Part shown: one piece after another, positions 15,126 through 22,638 of the stretch
How the letters are laid out: every line of letters begins with the position of its first letter
Position numbering within the stretch: position 1 is the first letter of the stretch
Source of the DNA: a virus
Length of the DNA stretch: 64,000 nt
IMG/VR virus record: IMGVR_UViG_3300035703_000033
Location: 1-64,000 of that record
Strand: one strand, 5' to 3'
Program-made: the position numbers and the translations under genes
The notes under the pieces: generated by a model
What the model saw: the letters and a program-made list of their open reading frames with translations, nothing else
The model's database searches: none
What the model was told of the DNA's origin: nothing

Positions 15126-15272
15126 TTACTTGCTTGTTGCTGGCTTCTCTGCAGAGAACTTGATCCCCTGTTTCTCAGCTTCAGCTAGAGCTACCTTTGC
15201 AGCTCCTGAGAAACGGCCACGGCGGCCAACAGTAATGCCCTTGCTTGCTAGATATTCACGCTTTGTTGTCAT
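15126..15272 (-). CDS. miniature Lsr2-like DNA-binding protein
   Basis: 48 residues, which reads as only the DNA-binding half of Lsr2. REYLASKGITVGRRGRFSG parallels the Lsr2 C-terminal helix plus the RGR minor-groove loop, and the following Ala-rich helix also matches. Lsr2 is the H-NS-like silencer of actinobacteria; a phage copy without the oligomerisation domain could act as a dominant-negative competitor or a phage repressor. A strong AAAGGAG site and a consensus promoter precede it. Confidence 0.65.
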   Translation of the reverse strand: MTTKREYLASKGITVGRRGRFSGAAKVALAEAEKQGIKFSAEKPATSK

Positions 15273-15309
15273 TTGATAATCTCCTTTCAAGAGATGAGTT
15301 GTTATTTAT

Positions 15310-15338
15310 ATTATATAGGATATTCACGAATTTGTAAA
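15310..15338 (-). promoter_or_regulatory. SigA-type leftward promoter
   Basis: Reading leftward: TTTACA (plus-strand 15333-15338), 17 bp, TATAAT (15310-15315). Unlike the other leftward units it has the ordinary two-box layout. Confidence 0.7.
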
Positions 15339-15398
15339 TACCCCCGTAAGTATTTTTTTTTGCTCTTATTTCCTTTATTTAGTTATGTTTAATTAGTT

Positions 15399-15569
15399 TT
15401 AATTAACTAATTCGTAGTCATATGGTTCAATTGAGTTATCGAGCTCCAATTGGATCCATTCTGTTCTATCTGCAGAATCAGCCTTTTCATAGGCCTCCTG
15501 CAAGCTTTCTGCCTCCACCTCCAAGTAGTACTTGTCTACGAGGTCCCCATATATCTTAAACTTCGTCAT
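15399..15569 (-). CDS. small acidic hypothetical protein
   Basis: 56 residues, helical and acidic, with the pattern KFKIYGDLVDKYYLEVEAES. Starts inside the end of the preceding leftward gene (ends 15556). No recognised domain. Confidence 0.55.
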   Translation of the reverse strand: MTKFKIYGDLVDKYYLEVEAESLQEAYEKADSADRTEWIQLELDNSIEPYDYELVN

Positions 15570-15918
15570 CTTCTTCCTCCTCTATGTTGACCAGGAATTC
15601 ACAATCAATCATCCAGTCACGGATGGCCTCATGGAGGTCCTCTGTGCCGTACTCTAATGTGAATCCATTCTTGTCTGCATCTTCCCAGAACTTATCCCAG
15701 ATTTGTTTTAATGTTGTGCCCTGTGGGATTACATCATAGTCGTTCATAGCAGAATCGTCAAACTGATGATTGTCGTAGATATCTCTTACGATGTCCCAAG
15801 ACCATACCCACACCAATGACGGGAATACAGATAGATTAGATAAACTATCTATAACCTTATTAATCTCTTCATAGTTACGGTCCCTACGTGTTTGTTCAAT
15901 TAGATCTAATTCAGCCAC
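15556..15918 (-). CDS. acidic hypothetical protein
   Basis: 120 residues with a strongly acidic C-terminus (EEEEDDEV). Acidic phage proteins of this type are sometimes DNA mimics, but there is no direct evidence here. Overlaps both neighbours. Confidence 0.55.
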   Translation of the reverse strand: MAELDLIEQTRRDRNYEEINKVIDSLSNLSVFPSLVWVWSWDIVRDIYDNHQFDDSAMNDYDVIPQGTTLKQIWDKFWEDADKNGFTLEYGTEDLHEAIRDWMIDCEFLVNIEEEEDDEV

Positions 15919-16189
15919 GTGCTTTGGTCCTTTCCTCGATTGCGAATGCTAATGCATATGTCATTGCGTAGATGTCTCCTAGGGCGTCACATTGACCTTC
16001 CCAGTACTTCCGCTCCATGGACTCCATGGCGTCGGAATAGTCGTTCTCTTCCTCCACACGCTGTGCTTCCTCCAGTTGCCGCTCTGCTTCAAACAGCATG
16101 TTCTTTAAGTGCCCATGCAAGATGTCTGTGCCAGGCAGGCCAGCGTCTACCTGCTTCTGCAGATATGGTTCTAGTTCTAGAGTATTCAT
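15911..16189 (-). CDS. acidic helical hypothetical protein
   Basis: 92 residues, Glu-rich helices with a likely coiled coil. First gene from promoter 16211-16233, with an AGGAGG site 5-6 bases before the ATG. Function unknown. Confidence 0.6.
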   Translation of the reverse strand: MNTLELEPYLQKQVDAGLPGTDILHGHLKNMLFEAERQLEEAQRVEEENDYSDAMESMERKYWEGQCDALGDIYAMTYALAFAIEERTKARG

Positions 16190-16407
16190 TATGCCTCCTT
16201 CGTTTCGACGAGTATATCATTGGCCACTGACAAAAGGTGGCGGGTAGCAGTAGACTGTCCTGATACATAGTTATATTCATAATCTAATTCTTTACAAGCT
16301 TTAGATTCAGGGTCAAGTTCTTCCATTTCCTGAGATATATTCTCTAGGTCCTGTTCTAAACTAATTAGATGTAATTTCATATATTCAATTAACTGGTTCA
16401 TCAACAT
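16189..16407 (-). CDS. coiled-coil hypothetical protein
   Basis: 72 residues, mostly one Glu/Leu-rich helix. Start 16407 or 16401. The next promoter lies within its 3' end. Function unknown. Confidence 0.55.
   Translation of the reverse strand: MLMNQLIEYMKLHLISLEQDLENISQEMEELDPESKACKELDYEYNYVSGQSTATRHLLSVANDILVETKEA
16211..16233 (-). promoter_or_regulatory. leftward phage promoter (TTGTCA, 11 bp, TATACT)
   Basis: Plus-strand complement of TATACT at 16211-16216 and of TTGTCA at 16228-16233, separated by 11 bp. Member of the repeated leftward promoter family. Confidence 0.7.
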
Positions 16408-16552
16408 ATCCCTCCGCTAGTAGTCCCTCAAAAAAATTCCATATTTCTAATATGCCTTGTTTGGCCTCAGTATTACTTTCAGGAATATAATGCAATGCCC
16501 AATTCAGAGCACCACCAAACTCTTGTATATCCTGGTATGTATAACCTAACAT
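16385..16552 (-). CDS. small hypothetical protein
   Basis: 55 residues from the ATG at 16552, with a GAGGAG site. Aromatic-rich, no known motif. Confidence 0.5.
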   Translation of the reverse strand: MLGYTYQDIQEFGGALNWALHYIPESNTEAKQGILEIWNFFEGLLAEGYVDEPVN

Positions 16553-16782
16553 TATTTCTCCTCGTCCCACTCTAGGTAATATTGGTCATTTGGATTTAAA
16601 TCATAAAACTGATTAAACCTACCTTTGATGTAATTATCATTTGACATTTCTGCAAATCTATAATCTGCATACATTTGACCTTCATCTAAATTAGACTGAA
16701 CCCAGTCTTCAACTAATTGTTCGCCAATCTCTTGATAGATTGCGTCGATAACCATTTGGTTTTCATTTTCTAAGAAACTCAT
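16552..16782 (-). CDS. acidic hypothetical protein
   Basis: 76 residues starting at 16782, where ATGA overlaps the upstream stop and GGCGGA gives a ribosome site. Acidic and aromatic; no family recognised. Confidence 0.55.
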   Translation of the reverse strand: MSFLENENQMVIDAIYQEIGEQLVEDWVQSNLDEGQMYADYRFAEMSNDNYIKGRFNQFYDLNPNDQYYLEWDEEK

Positions 16783-17552
16783 ACTTCCGCCTTTTCTGTA
16801 GATTCCAATAATACCATGTGGGTCTGACATTCTTTCATAGCCTCTTCATCTCGCCATGAACCCTCTTGGCATTCAGAGCAGAATTGACCACAGTCATTCT
16901 CACAATACTCAACACAATCATAAGATTGGCAAGCATAACAACGTGTTTCATATTCTAAGATTTCCTTAACATCACCACGAAGAATCTCTAGTTCTCCACC
17001 CCATCCTTGCTCCTCTTCATACTCTAATGTGAGCAGGCAGTTCGGAACTAGATTAGATAGTTTAGTTAGAATAGTTACAGCAGGAGACCATGCAGTCTCA
17101 TACTTATATACAAGCCAATGGTCATGACCTTCTGACTTATATTCAATTAGTTCTGTATTTGGATATTCATCTCCGTCACGGACGGCTACATCCCATTTGG
17201 TTCCCCAATTAGAATTATTCCATGAATACCAATCCTTCTGAGTTTTAGCAAACTCAACAGATTTGCGGAACCAATCAGGGTCTTTCATATCTACGCTATC
17301 ACGATTTGGTTGGCAGGCATACTCCTCATCAGTAATACCGTCATCCTTATATGAATGAATGTTGAAGAAAGCAAAGACAGGATTAGAATAAGTTACCTGT
17401 TGAATTTTGGTGGGGAAACCTGAAGATGAAATATCACCCATACCAAATGTCTCTTGTGCTAATGTAAATGGCTTATTCAGTCTATCTTTGATATAATCAA
17501 TTTCCTCTTTTGGACCTTGAATAGTCAAAGTGTTATATACCCAATTTGGCAT
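16779..17552 (-). CDS. Api92/DUF1281-like protein with Cys-rich C-terminus
   Basis: 257 residues from the second ATG of MQMPNW, which has the better spacing to AAAGGA. The MPNWVYNTLTIQGP opening is typical of Api92/YubB-type (DUF1281) phage and plasmid proteins with a ferredoxin-like fold. A Cys-rich finger at about 205-235 (CYAC, CVEYC, CGQFCSEC) adds metal binding. Role unknown. First gene of the unit driven from 17581-17603. Confidence 0.7.
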   Translation of the reverse strand: MPNWVYNTLTIQGPKEEIDYIKDRLNKPFTLAQETFGMGDISSSGFPTKIQQVTYSNPVFAFFNIHSYKDDGITDEEYACQPNRDSVDMKDPDWFRKSVEFAKTQKDWYSWNNSNWGTKWDVAVRDGDEYPNTELIEYKSEGHDHWLVYKYETAWSPAVTILTKLSNLVPNCLLTLEYEEEQGWGGELEILRGDVKEILEYETRCYACQSYDCVEYCENDCGQFCSECQEGSWRDEEAMKECQTHMVLLESTEKAEV

Positions 17553-17580
17553 TTGCATATCCTTTCGTTGATATGGCTTA

Positions 17581-17603
17581 ATTATATATCAGACCACTGA
17601 CAA
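17581..17603 (-). promoter_or_regulatory. leftward phage promoter (TTGTCA, 11 bp, TATAAT)
   Basis: TATAAT (17581-17586) and TTGTCA (17598-17603) on the minus strand. The leader carries AACGAAAGGA. A Crp-type site lies upstream at 17622-17637. Confidence 0.75.
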
Positions 17604-17621
17604 ATATCAATATCAAATTCG

Positions 17622-17637
17622 TGTGAATCACACCACA
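17622..17637. promoter_or_regulatory. Crp/GlxR-type operator
   Basis: TGTGA-N6-CCACA, one mismatch from the TGTGA-N6-TCACA palindrome. Centre about 55 bp upstream of the predicted leftward start site. Confidence 0.55.
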
Positions 17638-17727
17638 TTGATCTAAAGCTGTCCCATTATATGGAATTTTCAGGAAATTTACTTGACATACGTAACAGAA
17701 ATATTGTACTCTCCGCTTTTGCGGGCA

Positions 17728-17775
17728 TAAAAAAAGATCCCCCAACTCTATACTATAAGCATTTGAGTGGGGGAC
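17728..17775 (-). terminator. leftward rho-independent terminator
   Basis: Reading leftward, a CCCCCACTC arm pairs with GAGTTGGGGG (one bulge) and is followed by seven Ts. It closes the 17892-19483 unit. Confidence 0.75.
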
Positions 17776-17891
17776 TTTAAACAGGCTGCTTGGCCAAACG
17801 AAAGGAATTAAGTAAATGCCAGCATACTTAGCGACTTGGCGAATGCCTCATCAGCCGTACCTATTTTCCTAGTTACCTAGGATTTATTATA

Positions 17892-18296
17892 TCATACTGG
17901 AAGAAGTTCGTCAGAATACTTCTCGCAGAAGGCGGACAGGTCCATGGTGAATAAAGCCTCATTCTTCATTCCCCTAACCTTGTTTGCCTGGTTTCTAAAA
18001 TCATCTTCCTCGTGAAGACTAAATGTTTGGTCTTTCCAATTAATCACAGGAATCTTATGCTCGTTATCTGAGATAGAATTCACCAGCAGGCCCCAGCCTG
18101 TAGCCATATTCCACTCGTCGCCAATCATCCTTGATGTAGCAATGCGTGTCGCATATGAATCGTCGTTCCACCGTGCACGTGCATGGACCACAGCATCTGC
18201 CAATCGCTTAAGCATGTCATGTCCAGCCCAGTGTCCGTATAGAACAATTGTCTCTCCGCTATCTTGTACAAATACGAAGTTTGCTCTGTCTCCCAT
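17892..18296 (-). CDS. conserved phage protein (MGDRAN family)
   Basis: 134 residues starting MGDRANFVF, with LYGHWAG. This opening is familiar from an uncharacterised family common in actinophages. No catalytic function is established. Last gene of the unit. Confidence 0.6.
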   Translation of the reverse strand: MGDRANFVFVQDSGETIVLYGHWAGHDMLKRLADAVVHARARWNDDSYATRIATSRMIGDEWNMATGWGLLVNSISDNEHKIPVINWKDQTFSLHEEDDFRNQANKVRGMKNEALFTMDLSAFCEKYSDELLPV

Positions 18297-18297
18297 T

Positions 18298-18504
18298 TTA
18301 TTCCGCCTTTTCTAGTTGAGGTACTTCTTCGGTCTTATTCAATTCTATAATTTCGAAAGCCACTTTGTCAAGGGCCTCTTTATTGTGATTATAGTGGTGG
18401 CCACAAAAAGCTAGCTCGCCTTCTACTAGTTTAACTAAATATAAAGCTTGAGCTGAGCTGCATTGGTCACAACCAATCCATCTATTTAGATCCTCAGAGG
18501 TCAT
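18298..18504 (-). CDS. small zinc-finger protein
   Basis: 68 residues with CDQC near residue 14 and CGHHYNH near residue 35, a typical CxxC/CxH zinc module. Function unknown. Confidence 0.6.
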   Translation of the reverse strand: MTSEDLNRWIGCDQCSSAQALYLVKLVEGELAFCGHHYNHNKEALDKVAFEIIELNKTEEVPQLEKAE

Positions 18505-18649
18505 AGTCTACCGTCCCAAATTCAAGTTGGTCAGCAATTTCATCATATACTTGACCATCGTCAGATGTTTCCGCCCACAAGCGAATATTATTTATAATAA
18601 CTTCACGGGCGAATTTAACTCCGTCCTCGAATCCGTCTTGGTAATCCAT
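18494..18649 (-). CDS. small acidic hypothetical protein
   Basis: 51 residues from the ATG at 18649, preceded by AGGGAG. Sequence MDYQDGFEDGVKFAREVI; the DGFxDGxxFAR pattern is common in small phage proteins of unknown role. Confidence 0.55.
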   Translation of the reverse strand: MDYQDGFEDGVKFAREVIINNIRLWAETSDDGQVYDEIADQLEFGTVDYDL

Positions 18650-18650
18650 T

Positions 18651-18863
18651 TTATCTCCCTGTATATCCTGTCGGTTCATATTCTGATGTATAAGTTTCTG
18701 TTAGATTAAACTTATCTCTAATCCGACTTACTTTCTCTATACTACCAGTTCCAATGTTGAATGTCAATGAATCTATTAGTTGAGGATCCAATCCCATTAC
18801 CTCCGCATCCCAGTAAGCCCTTTGTAGGGCCAACTGGTTTGGAGCGGTTAACTCAAAATACAT
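18651..18863 (-). CDS. hypothetical protein
   Basis: 70 residues, alpha/beta, no motif. Starts in a one-base overlap with the upstream gene. Confidence 0.55.
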   Translation of the reverse strand: MYFELTAPNQLALQRAYWDAEVMGLDPQLIDSLTFNIGTGSIEKVSRIRDKFNLTETYTSEYEPTGYTGR

Positions 18864-19483
18864 TAGTACTCCACATCTGCATCTTCGACATCATAAGCAT
18901 CAATTACAATGTCACCATGGAATGAATCTAATGAAAGATTATCCTGCATAAAGTAACGAGCATCAAAGTCTTCAATCTCATCAAGAGGGCAGTCATAGCG
19001 AACCTCAAAGTTGATTGTTCCAGTAATTCGGATTTCCTGCTTTGGCTCATGACCAAGGATTTCACATAGGTCGTTAAGAACTTCTGCCTTCTCATAGTTA
19101 GGGTTGTACCAACCATCTGCAGACAAGTTATCTAGAATCTGACGAATCTGTCCGTTAGAAATTTCTAACTGCTGTTCCAGTCTCTTAATTCGTTCTAGTT
19201 TCCACTCAAGTTCATTAACCTTAAGTGTTGGGTATGTTGCTACACCGTCGACAATATCTTTGTATGTGACGAGGATATTGGCATCATAGTTTGTTGTTGT
19301 TTCCATTTGCTCCCTTTCGTTTGTTGGATATATTGTAGCATCAGCCACTGACAATAATACTAAAGTATTAAAACAAGATGGACAAAGCTCCTGGTCTATA
19401 GTACGATATGAATTTATAGTCATTTCAAATGACCCGTCGCAAGTTGGACAGATATATGAATGCTTATTCCATGTTGTTGTCAT
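18863..19483 (-). CDS. zinc-finger/acidic protein with nested internal start
   Basis: 206 residues from a leaderless ATG at 19483 (7 bp after a TACAAT -10). The first about 40 residues hold two CPxC knuckles (CPTC and CPSC). A second, complete promoter and AACGAAAGGGAGC leader lie in frame inside the ORF, giving a 147-residue form starting METTTN at 19306. The C-terminal part is acidic. Two overlapping products or a fused gene pair are both possible. No known family. Confidence 0.6.
   Translation of the reverse strand: MTTTWNKHSYICPTCDGSFEMTINSYRTIDQELCPSCFNTLVLLSVADATIYPTNEREQMETTTNYDANILVTYKDIVDGVATYPTLKVNELEWKLERIKRLEQQLEISNGQIRQILDNLSADGWYNPNYEKAEVLNDLCEILGHEPKQEIRITGTINFEVRYDCPLDEIEDFDARYFMQDNLSLDSFHGDIVIDAYDVEDADVEY
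19332..19354 (-). promoter_or_regulatory. leftward phage promoter, internal to ORF
   Basis: TACAAT (19332-19337) and TTGTCA (19349-19354), 11 bp apart, on the minus strand. It would express the METTTN form from 19306. Confidence 0.65.
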
Positions 19484-19490
19484 GCGGAAT

Positions 19491-19513
19491 ATTGTACACC
19501 CCACCACTGACAA
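19491..19513 (-). promoter_or_regulatory. leftward phage promoter, leaderless
   Basis: TACAAT (19491-19496) and TTGTCA (19508-19513), 11 bp apart. The ATG at 19483 follows the -10 by 7 bp. Confidence 0.7.
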
Positions 19514-19539
19514 ATGTCCAGGATTTCAGGAAATTAATT

Positions 19540-19555
19540 TGTGATACGTAACACA
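19540..19555. promoter_or_regulatory. Crp/GlxR-type operator
   Basis: TGTGA-N6-ACACA, one mismatch. Centre about 63 bp upstream of the predicted start site of promoter 19491-19513. It includes a TACGTAAC motif. Confidence 0.5.
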
Positions 19556-19616
19556 ATTTTTTGGCCTTTAGGTCTGGGGGCATCTCATTATGTGATACGA
19601 TAAATCTCATCCCTGG

Positions 19617-19690
19617 CGATCCATAACGGACTTGAACCGTCGACCTCTTCCGTGACAGGGAAGCGCTCTAACCAACTGAGCTAATGGACC
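19617..19690 (-). tRNA. tRNA-Asp (GUC)
   Basis: Full cloverleaf on the minus strand: acceptor GGTCCAT/ATGGATC, D-stem GCTC/GAGC, anticodon stem CTTCC/GGAAG around CTGTCAC (anticodon GTC), and T-stem GACGG/CCGTT with TTCAAGT loop. The discriminator base is G, as expected for Asp. No CCA is encoded. Confidence 0.95.
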
Positions 19691-19730
19691 ATGTGGAGCA
19701 GTTTTAAATCTTGCTCAGGATTTTTATTAT

Positions 19731-20738
19731 TTAGAAGGCTTTAACCAACTTCATAATTTTATTTTTTTCTGCAGTTAAGATTGGGTCAAAACCGCTTGCA
19801 CCCGCCATTAGTGATTCAGAATTACCACGTGATGTGCGGTAGTAATCAAGGCGTTCAGTAAGTGCATTAAACGCACCCCATTTTGTGCCCTTGATGTTAG
19901 CATTAGTTGGTGAGTTATGATAAAGGTCATCAAGCAAAACAACCTTGTTTTCCCACTTAGTCAATGCAATTTTAGATGCATCTTCTTTTGGCTTAGGATA
20001 AATTGTTTGAATCAACTTAGAAAATTCTGCATCAGTAATTGCTTGGTTAAACAATTCTTGAGCCTCAATTTCAAATTGGTCAAAATAACCTAGTGCAAGA
20101 CCTAGAGTCTCACGTGCAACTTGAATTCGTCCCTCAACAGATTGAGTATGACGAATCTTGAAAGACTGCTTTGCATTACGCATTGCAAGATTCAATGTAT
20201 TTTGGCAGACAACACGAACAGGAGTAATTGCAGCCTGCACCGCAACTGAGCCGTCATGTGATGTCCAGACAATTAGATAAAGTTTTGTTTGGTCATTAGC
20301 ACCTTGTGGGTCTAATACCATTGTGCGAGGAATATCTACAGTTCCGAACACAACTTTACCTTTTTTAAGTGAGCCTGCAGATTCCCAACGGCAATCTGCG
20401 TTTGCATCATGAATTGCATCAGCAAATGCGAATAATTCTTCATTCTGCACAGGCTTGTAACGCTTTCCAACAGTTGCAAGAACATCAGTTCCGCCATTAA
20501 ATGGATTATCACGAATAACTAATTGAGCATTAGATACATCGTTCCATTCGCTAGAGATATGGTCAGTCAATGGAGACAAGCGAACATTCCAATTAGAGAG
20601 TTTCGCCTCATCAAGCATTGTTTGAGTAGTTACATCTTCATCTTGTGAGAAGATGCGGTTAGCGAGATTATGCCATGCAGGTGCACCACGTAGTGCAAAT
20701 GCAACTTCGCCATTTTCGACTTCGAGATTGTGAGCCAT
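19731..20738 (-). CDS. DUF932/TIGR03299-like phage-plasmid protein
   Basis: 335 residues from MAHNLEVEN. The APAWHNLANRI opening, DNPFNGGTDVLATVGKRYKPV and VVCQNTLNLAM match the DUF932 (phage/plasmid-like protein TIGR03299) family, which is widespread on mobile elements but of uncertain function. The leader contains CGAAAGGA. Largest gene of the leftward block, with its own promoter and Crp-type site. Confidence 0.82.
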   Translation of the reverse strand: MAHNLEVENGEVAFALRGAPAWHNLANRIFSQDEDVTTQTMLDEAKLSNWNVRLSPLTDHISSEWNDVSNAQLVIRDNPFNGGTDVLATVGKRYKPVQNEELFAFADAIHDANADCRWESAGSLKKGKVVFGTVDIPRTMVLDPQGANDQTKLYLIVWTSHDGSVAVQAAITPVRVVCQNTLNLAMRNAKQSFKIRHTQSVEGRIQVARETLGLALGYFDQFEIEAQELFNQAITDAEFSKLIQTIYPKPKEDASKIALTKWENKVVLLDDLYHNSPTNANIKGTKWGAFNALTERLDYYRTSRGNSESLMAGASGFDPILTAEKNKIMKLVKAF

Positions 20739-20767
20739 TTTTTTCCTTTCGATTGATTGATTAACTG

Positions 20768-20790
20768 AGTATAACATAGGGGTCTGACAT
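20768..20790 (-). promoter_or_regulatory. leftward phage promoter
   Basis: TATACT (20768-20773), 11 bp, ATGTCA (20785-20790) on the minus strand, with TGT extending the -10. Drives the DUF932-like gene. Confidence 0.7.
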
Positions 20791-20827
20791 TATCAAGAAT
20801 TAATTGTAATATGTCCGCTTTGTCTGA

Positions 20828-20843
20828 TGTGATCAATCTCACA
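20828..20843. promoter_or_regulatory. Crp/GlxR-type operator (perfect)
   Basis: Exact TGTGA-N6-TCACA. Centre about 74 bp upstream of the predicted start of promoter 20768-20790. Confidence 0.65.
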
Positions 20844-20943
20844 AAATTTGGGAGTTATCCACATGTCGTCGTAAGCCTGTGGATAACCCCTCACGTCTGC
20901 GGGCTTTGGCGGGGCAGGATTGATTAGATCCCGCCCCAGGCTT

Positions 20944-21201
20944 TTAAATTAAGCCGAGTTCTTCGCTTGTTAGTTTATAGTTTGTATATTTATTTACTGT
21001 TTCCATTGGTAGAAAGATTGCAAGAGTTTTCTTTTTCTTTTTACTATCATAAACATATGCACGAACATTTCCACCAAAGCGGCGAAGATTTGAAAAAACC
21101 ATTTCAGATAAGTATTCACGATTTACGCCTTCATCTGAATAAATAGTCAAATCATTTGCCTTGTTCTCATCATAGATTTCAATTCTAAATCTATTTTTCA
21201 T
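20944..21201 (-). CDS. basic hypothetical protein
   Basis: 85 residues, Lys-rich (KKKKKT), beta-rich appearance. A CAGAAAG-type site precedes the ATG. No family recognised. Confidence 0.6.
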   Translation of the reverse strand: MKNRFRIEIYDENKANDLTIYSDEGVNREYLSEMVFSNLRRFGGNVRAYVYDSKKKKKTLAIFLPMETVNKYTNYKLTSEELGLI

Positions 21202-21284
21202 TTTGTTGCTTTCTGTTAGTAGGGATTATGGTTGAGCAGTTTATCGCTTGACTTGCTCAGGTCAGGGTTCTTTTCCGTTATCGT

Positions 21285-21290
21285 ATTCTA
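21285..21290 (-). promoter_or_regulatory. leftward -10 box (weak family member)
   Basis: TAGAAT with upstream TGT on the minus strand; the box 11 bp upstream is AATCTA rather than TTGTCR and overlaps the hairpin at 21296-21320. Confidence 0.45.
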
Positions 21291-21295
21291 ACATA

Positions 21296-21320
21296 GGGGG
21301 CTAGATTTTGTCTAGCCCCC
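21296..21320 (-). terminator. hairpin terminator
   Basis: Perfect 10-bp stem of GGGGGCTAGA and TCTAGCCCCC with loop TTTTG. It follows the stop codon of the 21327-21746 gene. Confidence 0.7.
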
Positions 21321-21326
21321 ATTTCA

Positions 21327-21746
21327 TTAGAGATAACGAGCAATAGCGTTGTAGGTTGAGGTATTGACAGTTTCCTCGTCTGTCATTTTGAGAATACGAA
21401 TTGCGTTCTCAATTTCCTCTACCATCTCTTTATACTGCCAATCGTGGTAGGTATCAAAATCCTTCTTTGGCTCATCAGGCAAGTCTATTGTGCCAGCAGG
21501 TAGATTGAAAGATACTGCGATTTGACCATTGTATCGAGTATGAGCAGACAAGTCGTCAGCCTTAGCAATCTTAGCAAGTGCTAACTTAGCAACTTCCTTG
21601 TTATACTTTTCCTGAGACTTTTGGAACTTCTCCTCATTTACTTTTTGATTAGCCTTATCCTTTTGGAGTTGTGCTAACTTTAGTTCTAGTGCTTTGATTA
21701 CCTTAGTTGTGGCAATCTTTACATTTATTGCTTTTCCTCTACTCAT
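21327..21746 (-). CDS. Lys-rich hypothetical protein
   Basis: 139 residues from MSRGKAINV. The N-terminal 75 residues are a Lys/Gln/Glu helix, likely coiled coil; the C-terminal half is mixed. CCGAAAGGGAAA-type leader. Function unknown. Confidence 0.6.
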   Translation of the reverse strand: MSRGKAINVKIATTKVIKALELKLAQLQKDKANQKVNEEKFQKSQEKYNKEVAKLALAKIAKADDLSAHTRYNGQIAVSFNLPAGTIDLPDEPKKDFDTYHDWQYKEMVEEIENAIRILKMTDEETVNTSTYNAIARYL

Positions 21747-21776
21747 TTTTTCCCTTTCGTTAGTTTGTTTGAGGTG

Positions 21777-21799
21777 ATTATAGCAGGGGCTACTGACAT
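21777..21799 (-). promoter_or_regulatory. leftward phage promoter
   Basis: TATAAT (21777-21782), 11 bp, ATGTCA (21794-21799) on the minus strand. Confidence 0.7.
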
Positions 21800-21815
21800 A
21801 ACCCCTGCCAATCAT

Positions 21816-21962
21816 TTAGTTAGCAGGAACGCTTGTCCAACGCTCTGAGCCATTTACATCAAGAAGCACACGGGCAACACCTGAAGGGTGGTTGTCAATA
21901 GCCTTGATAATTCCAACGATACCACTTTGTGTCGTTGTGTATGTCTGTCCGATTTCTAGCAT
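21816..21962 (-). CDS. small beta-rich protein
   Basis: 48 residues: MLEIGQTYTTTQSGIVGII then DVNGSERWTSVP. It looks like a small SH3-like or KOW-type barrel, but this is a guess from shape. AACGAAAAGGAG leader. It has its own promoter. Confidence 0.55.
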   Translation of the reverse strand: MLEIGQTYTTTQSGIVGIIKAIDNHPSGVARVLLDVNGSERWTSVPAN

Positions 21963-21989
21963 TTATTTCTCCTTTTCGTTATGGTGAGT

Positions 21990-22012
21990 ATTATACACGA
22001 CCCCACCGACAT
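21990..22012 (-). promoter_or_regulatory. leftward phage promoter
   Basis: TATAAT (21990-21995), 11 bp, ATGTCG (22007-22012) on the minus strand; extended by TG. Confidence 0.7.
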
Positions 22013-22045
22013 TTATCGTGTTTGTTTAGTTTTTATTTTGTGAGG

Positions 22046-22321
22046 TTAGTCACACTCTGGAAGCCATGCGTCTAGGTGGTGAGCCTCTACGATAGCGTGA
22101 GCGGGAGCCTCTGTTTCTCCTCGCCAAGTAATTGGGTCTGGTAAAGAAATTAATCTACTATAATCCTCGTCATGGTATGCATCAATAGCATCTATGCAAG
22201 GTTGCACCATTGATCGTGGGACGGGTGGATAGTGATTAGCAGATAAGTGAATAGCAATACTATCCTCTAAAGATAAACCTAAATCCATTTCAGCTAAATC
22301 TGTTGCGAAGTTATTACCCAT
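22046..22321 (-). CDS. acidic hypothetical protein
   Basis: 91 residues, Asp/His-rich, no known motif. Overlaps the upstream gene by 8 bp, so it is coupled to it. Confidence 0.6.
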   Translation of the reverse strand: MGNNFATDLAEMDLGLSLEDSIAIHLSANHYPPVPRSMVQPCIDAIDAYHDEDYSRLISLPDPITWRGETEAPAHAIVEAHHLDAWLPECD

Positions 22322-22583
22322 TTAGCACCTCATTTCTCATTGTTTCCATTTCGTCAATTGTTAGCATGAGTTCTCTAAGTTGTGTTTCATTTAGCAAAAC
22401 CTTAGTAACTTTGTCTGCGGTTGCAGAAGCAAGAATACCTGAATACATATAGATAGCCTTAGCAAAATCATGTTCAGACATTTCGTTGCGTGAGTGCATA
22501 ATTATTCGAGCGAAGTCCATAACTTCATCTTCCATAATGCTATCCCCTACTGCGGAGATAAGAGCGGTTGCTGTTGATAGCAT
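22314..22583 (-). CDS. helical hypothetical protein
   Basis: 89 residues starting MLSTATALI, mostly helix. The ribosome-binding leader AACGAAAGGAAAC is canonical for this block. No family recognised. Confidence 0.6.
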   Translation of the reverse strand: MLSTATALISAVGDSIMEDEVMDFARIIMHSRNEMSEHDFAKAIYMYSGILASATADKVTKVLLNETQLRELMLTIDEMETMRNEVLNG

Positions 22584-22613
22584 TTGTTTCCTTTCGTTTG
22601 TGTGGTGGGCTAG

Positions 22614-22636
22614 ATTATACACTAGCCCACCGACAT
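22614..22636 (-). promoter_or_regulatory. leftward phage promoter
   Basis: TATAAT (22614-22619), 11 bp, ATGTCG (22631-22636) on the minus strand. Confidence 0.7.
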
Positions 22637-22638
22637 CT

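Larger units (their letters stand above)
17604..17891. other. intergenic spacer with operator, terminator and opposite-strand mini-ORF
   Basis: 288 bases without a supported leftward gene. Contents: Crp-type box (17622-17637), an ACGTAAC motif (about 17685-17693), CTTTTGCGGGC (about 17714-17725), a leftward terminator (17728-17775), and on the plus strand an AACGAAAGGA site followed by an 18-codon ORF (17817-17873). Confidence 0.5.

Noticed and set aside
19591-19609. Extra Crp-type site TGTGATACGATAAATCTCA
   Set aside because: The right half-site is at the wrong spacing.
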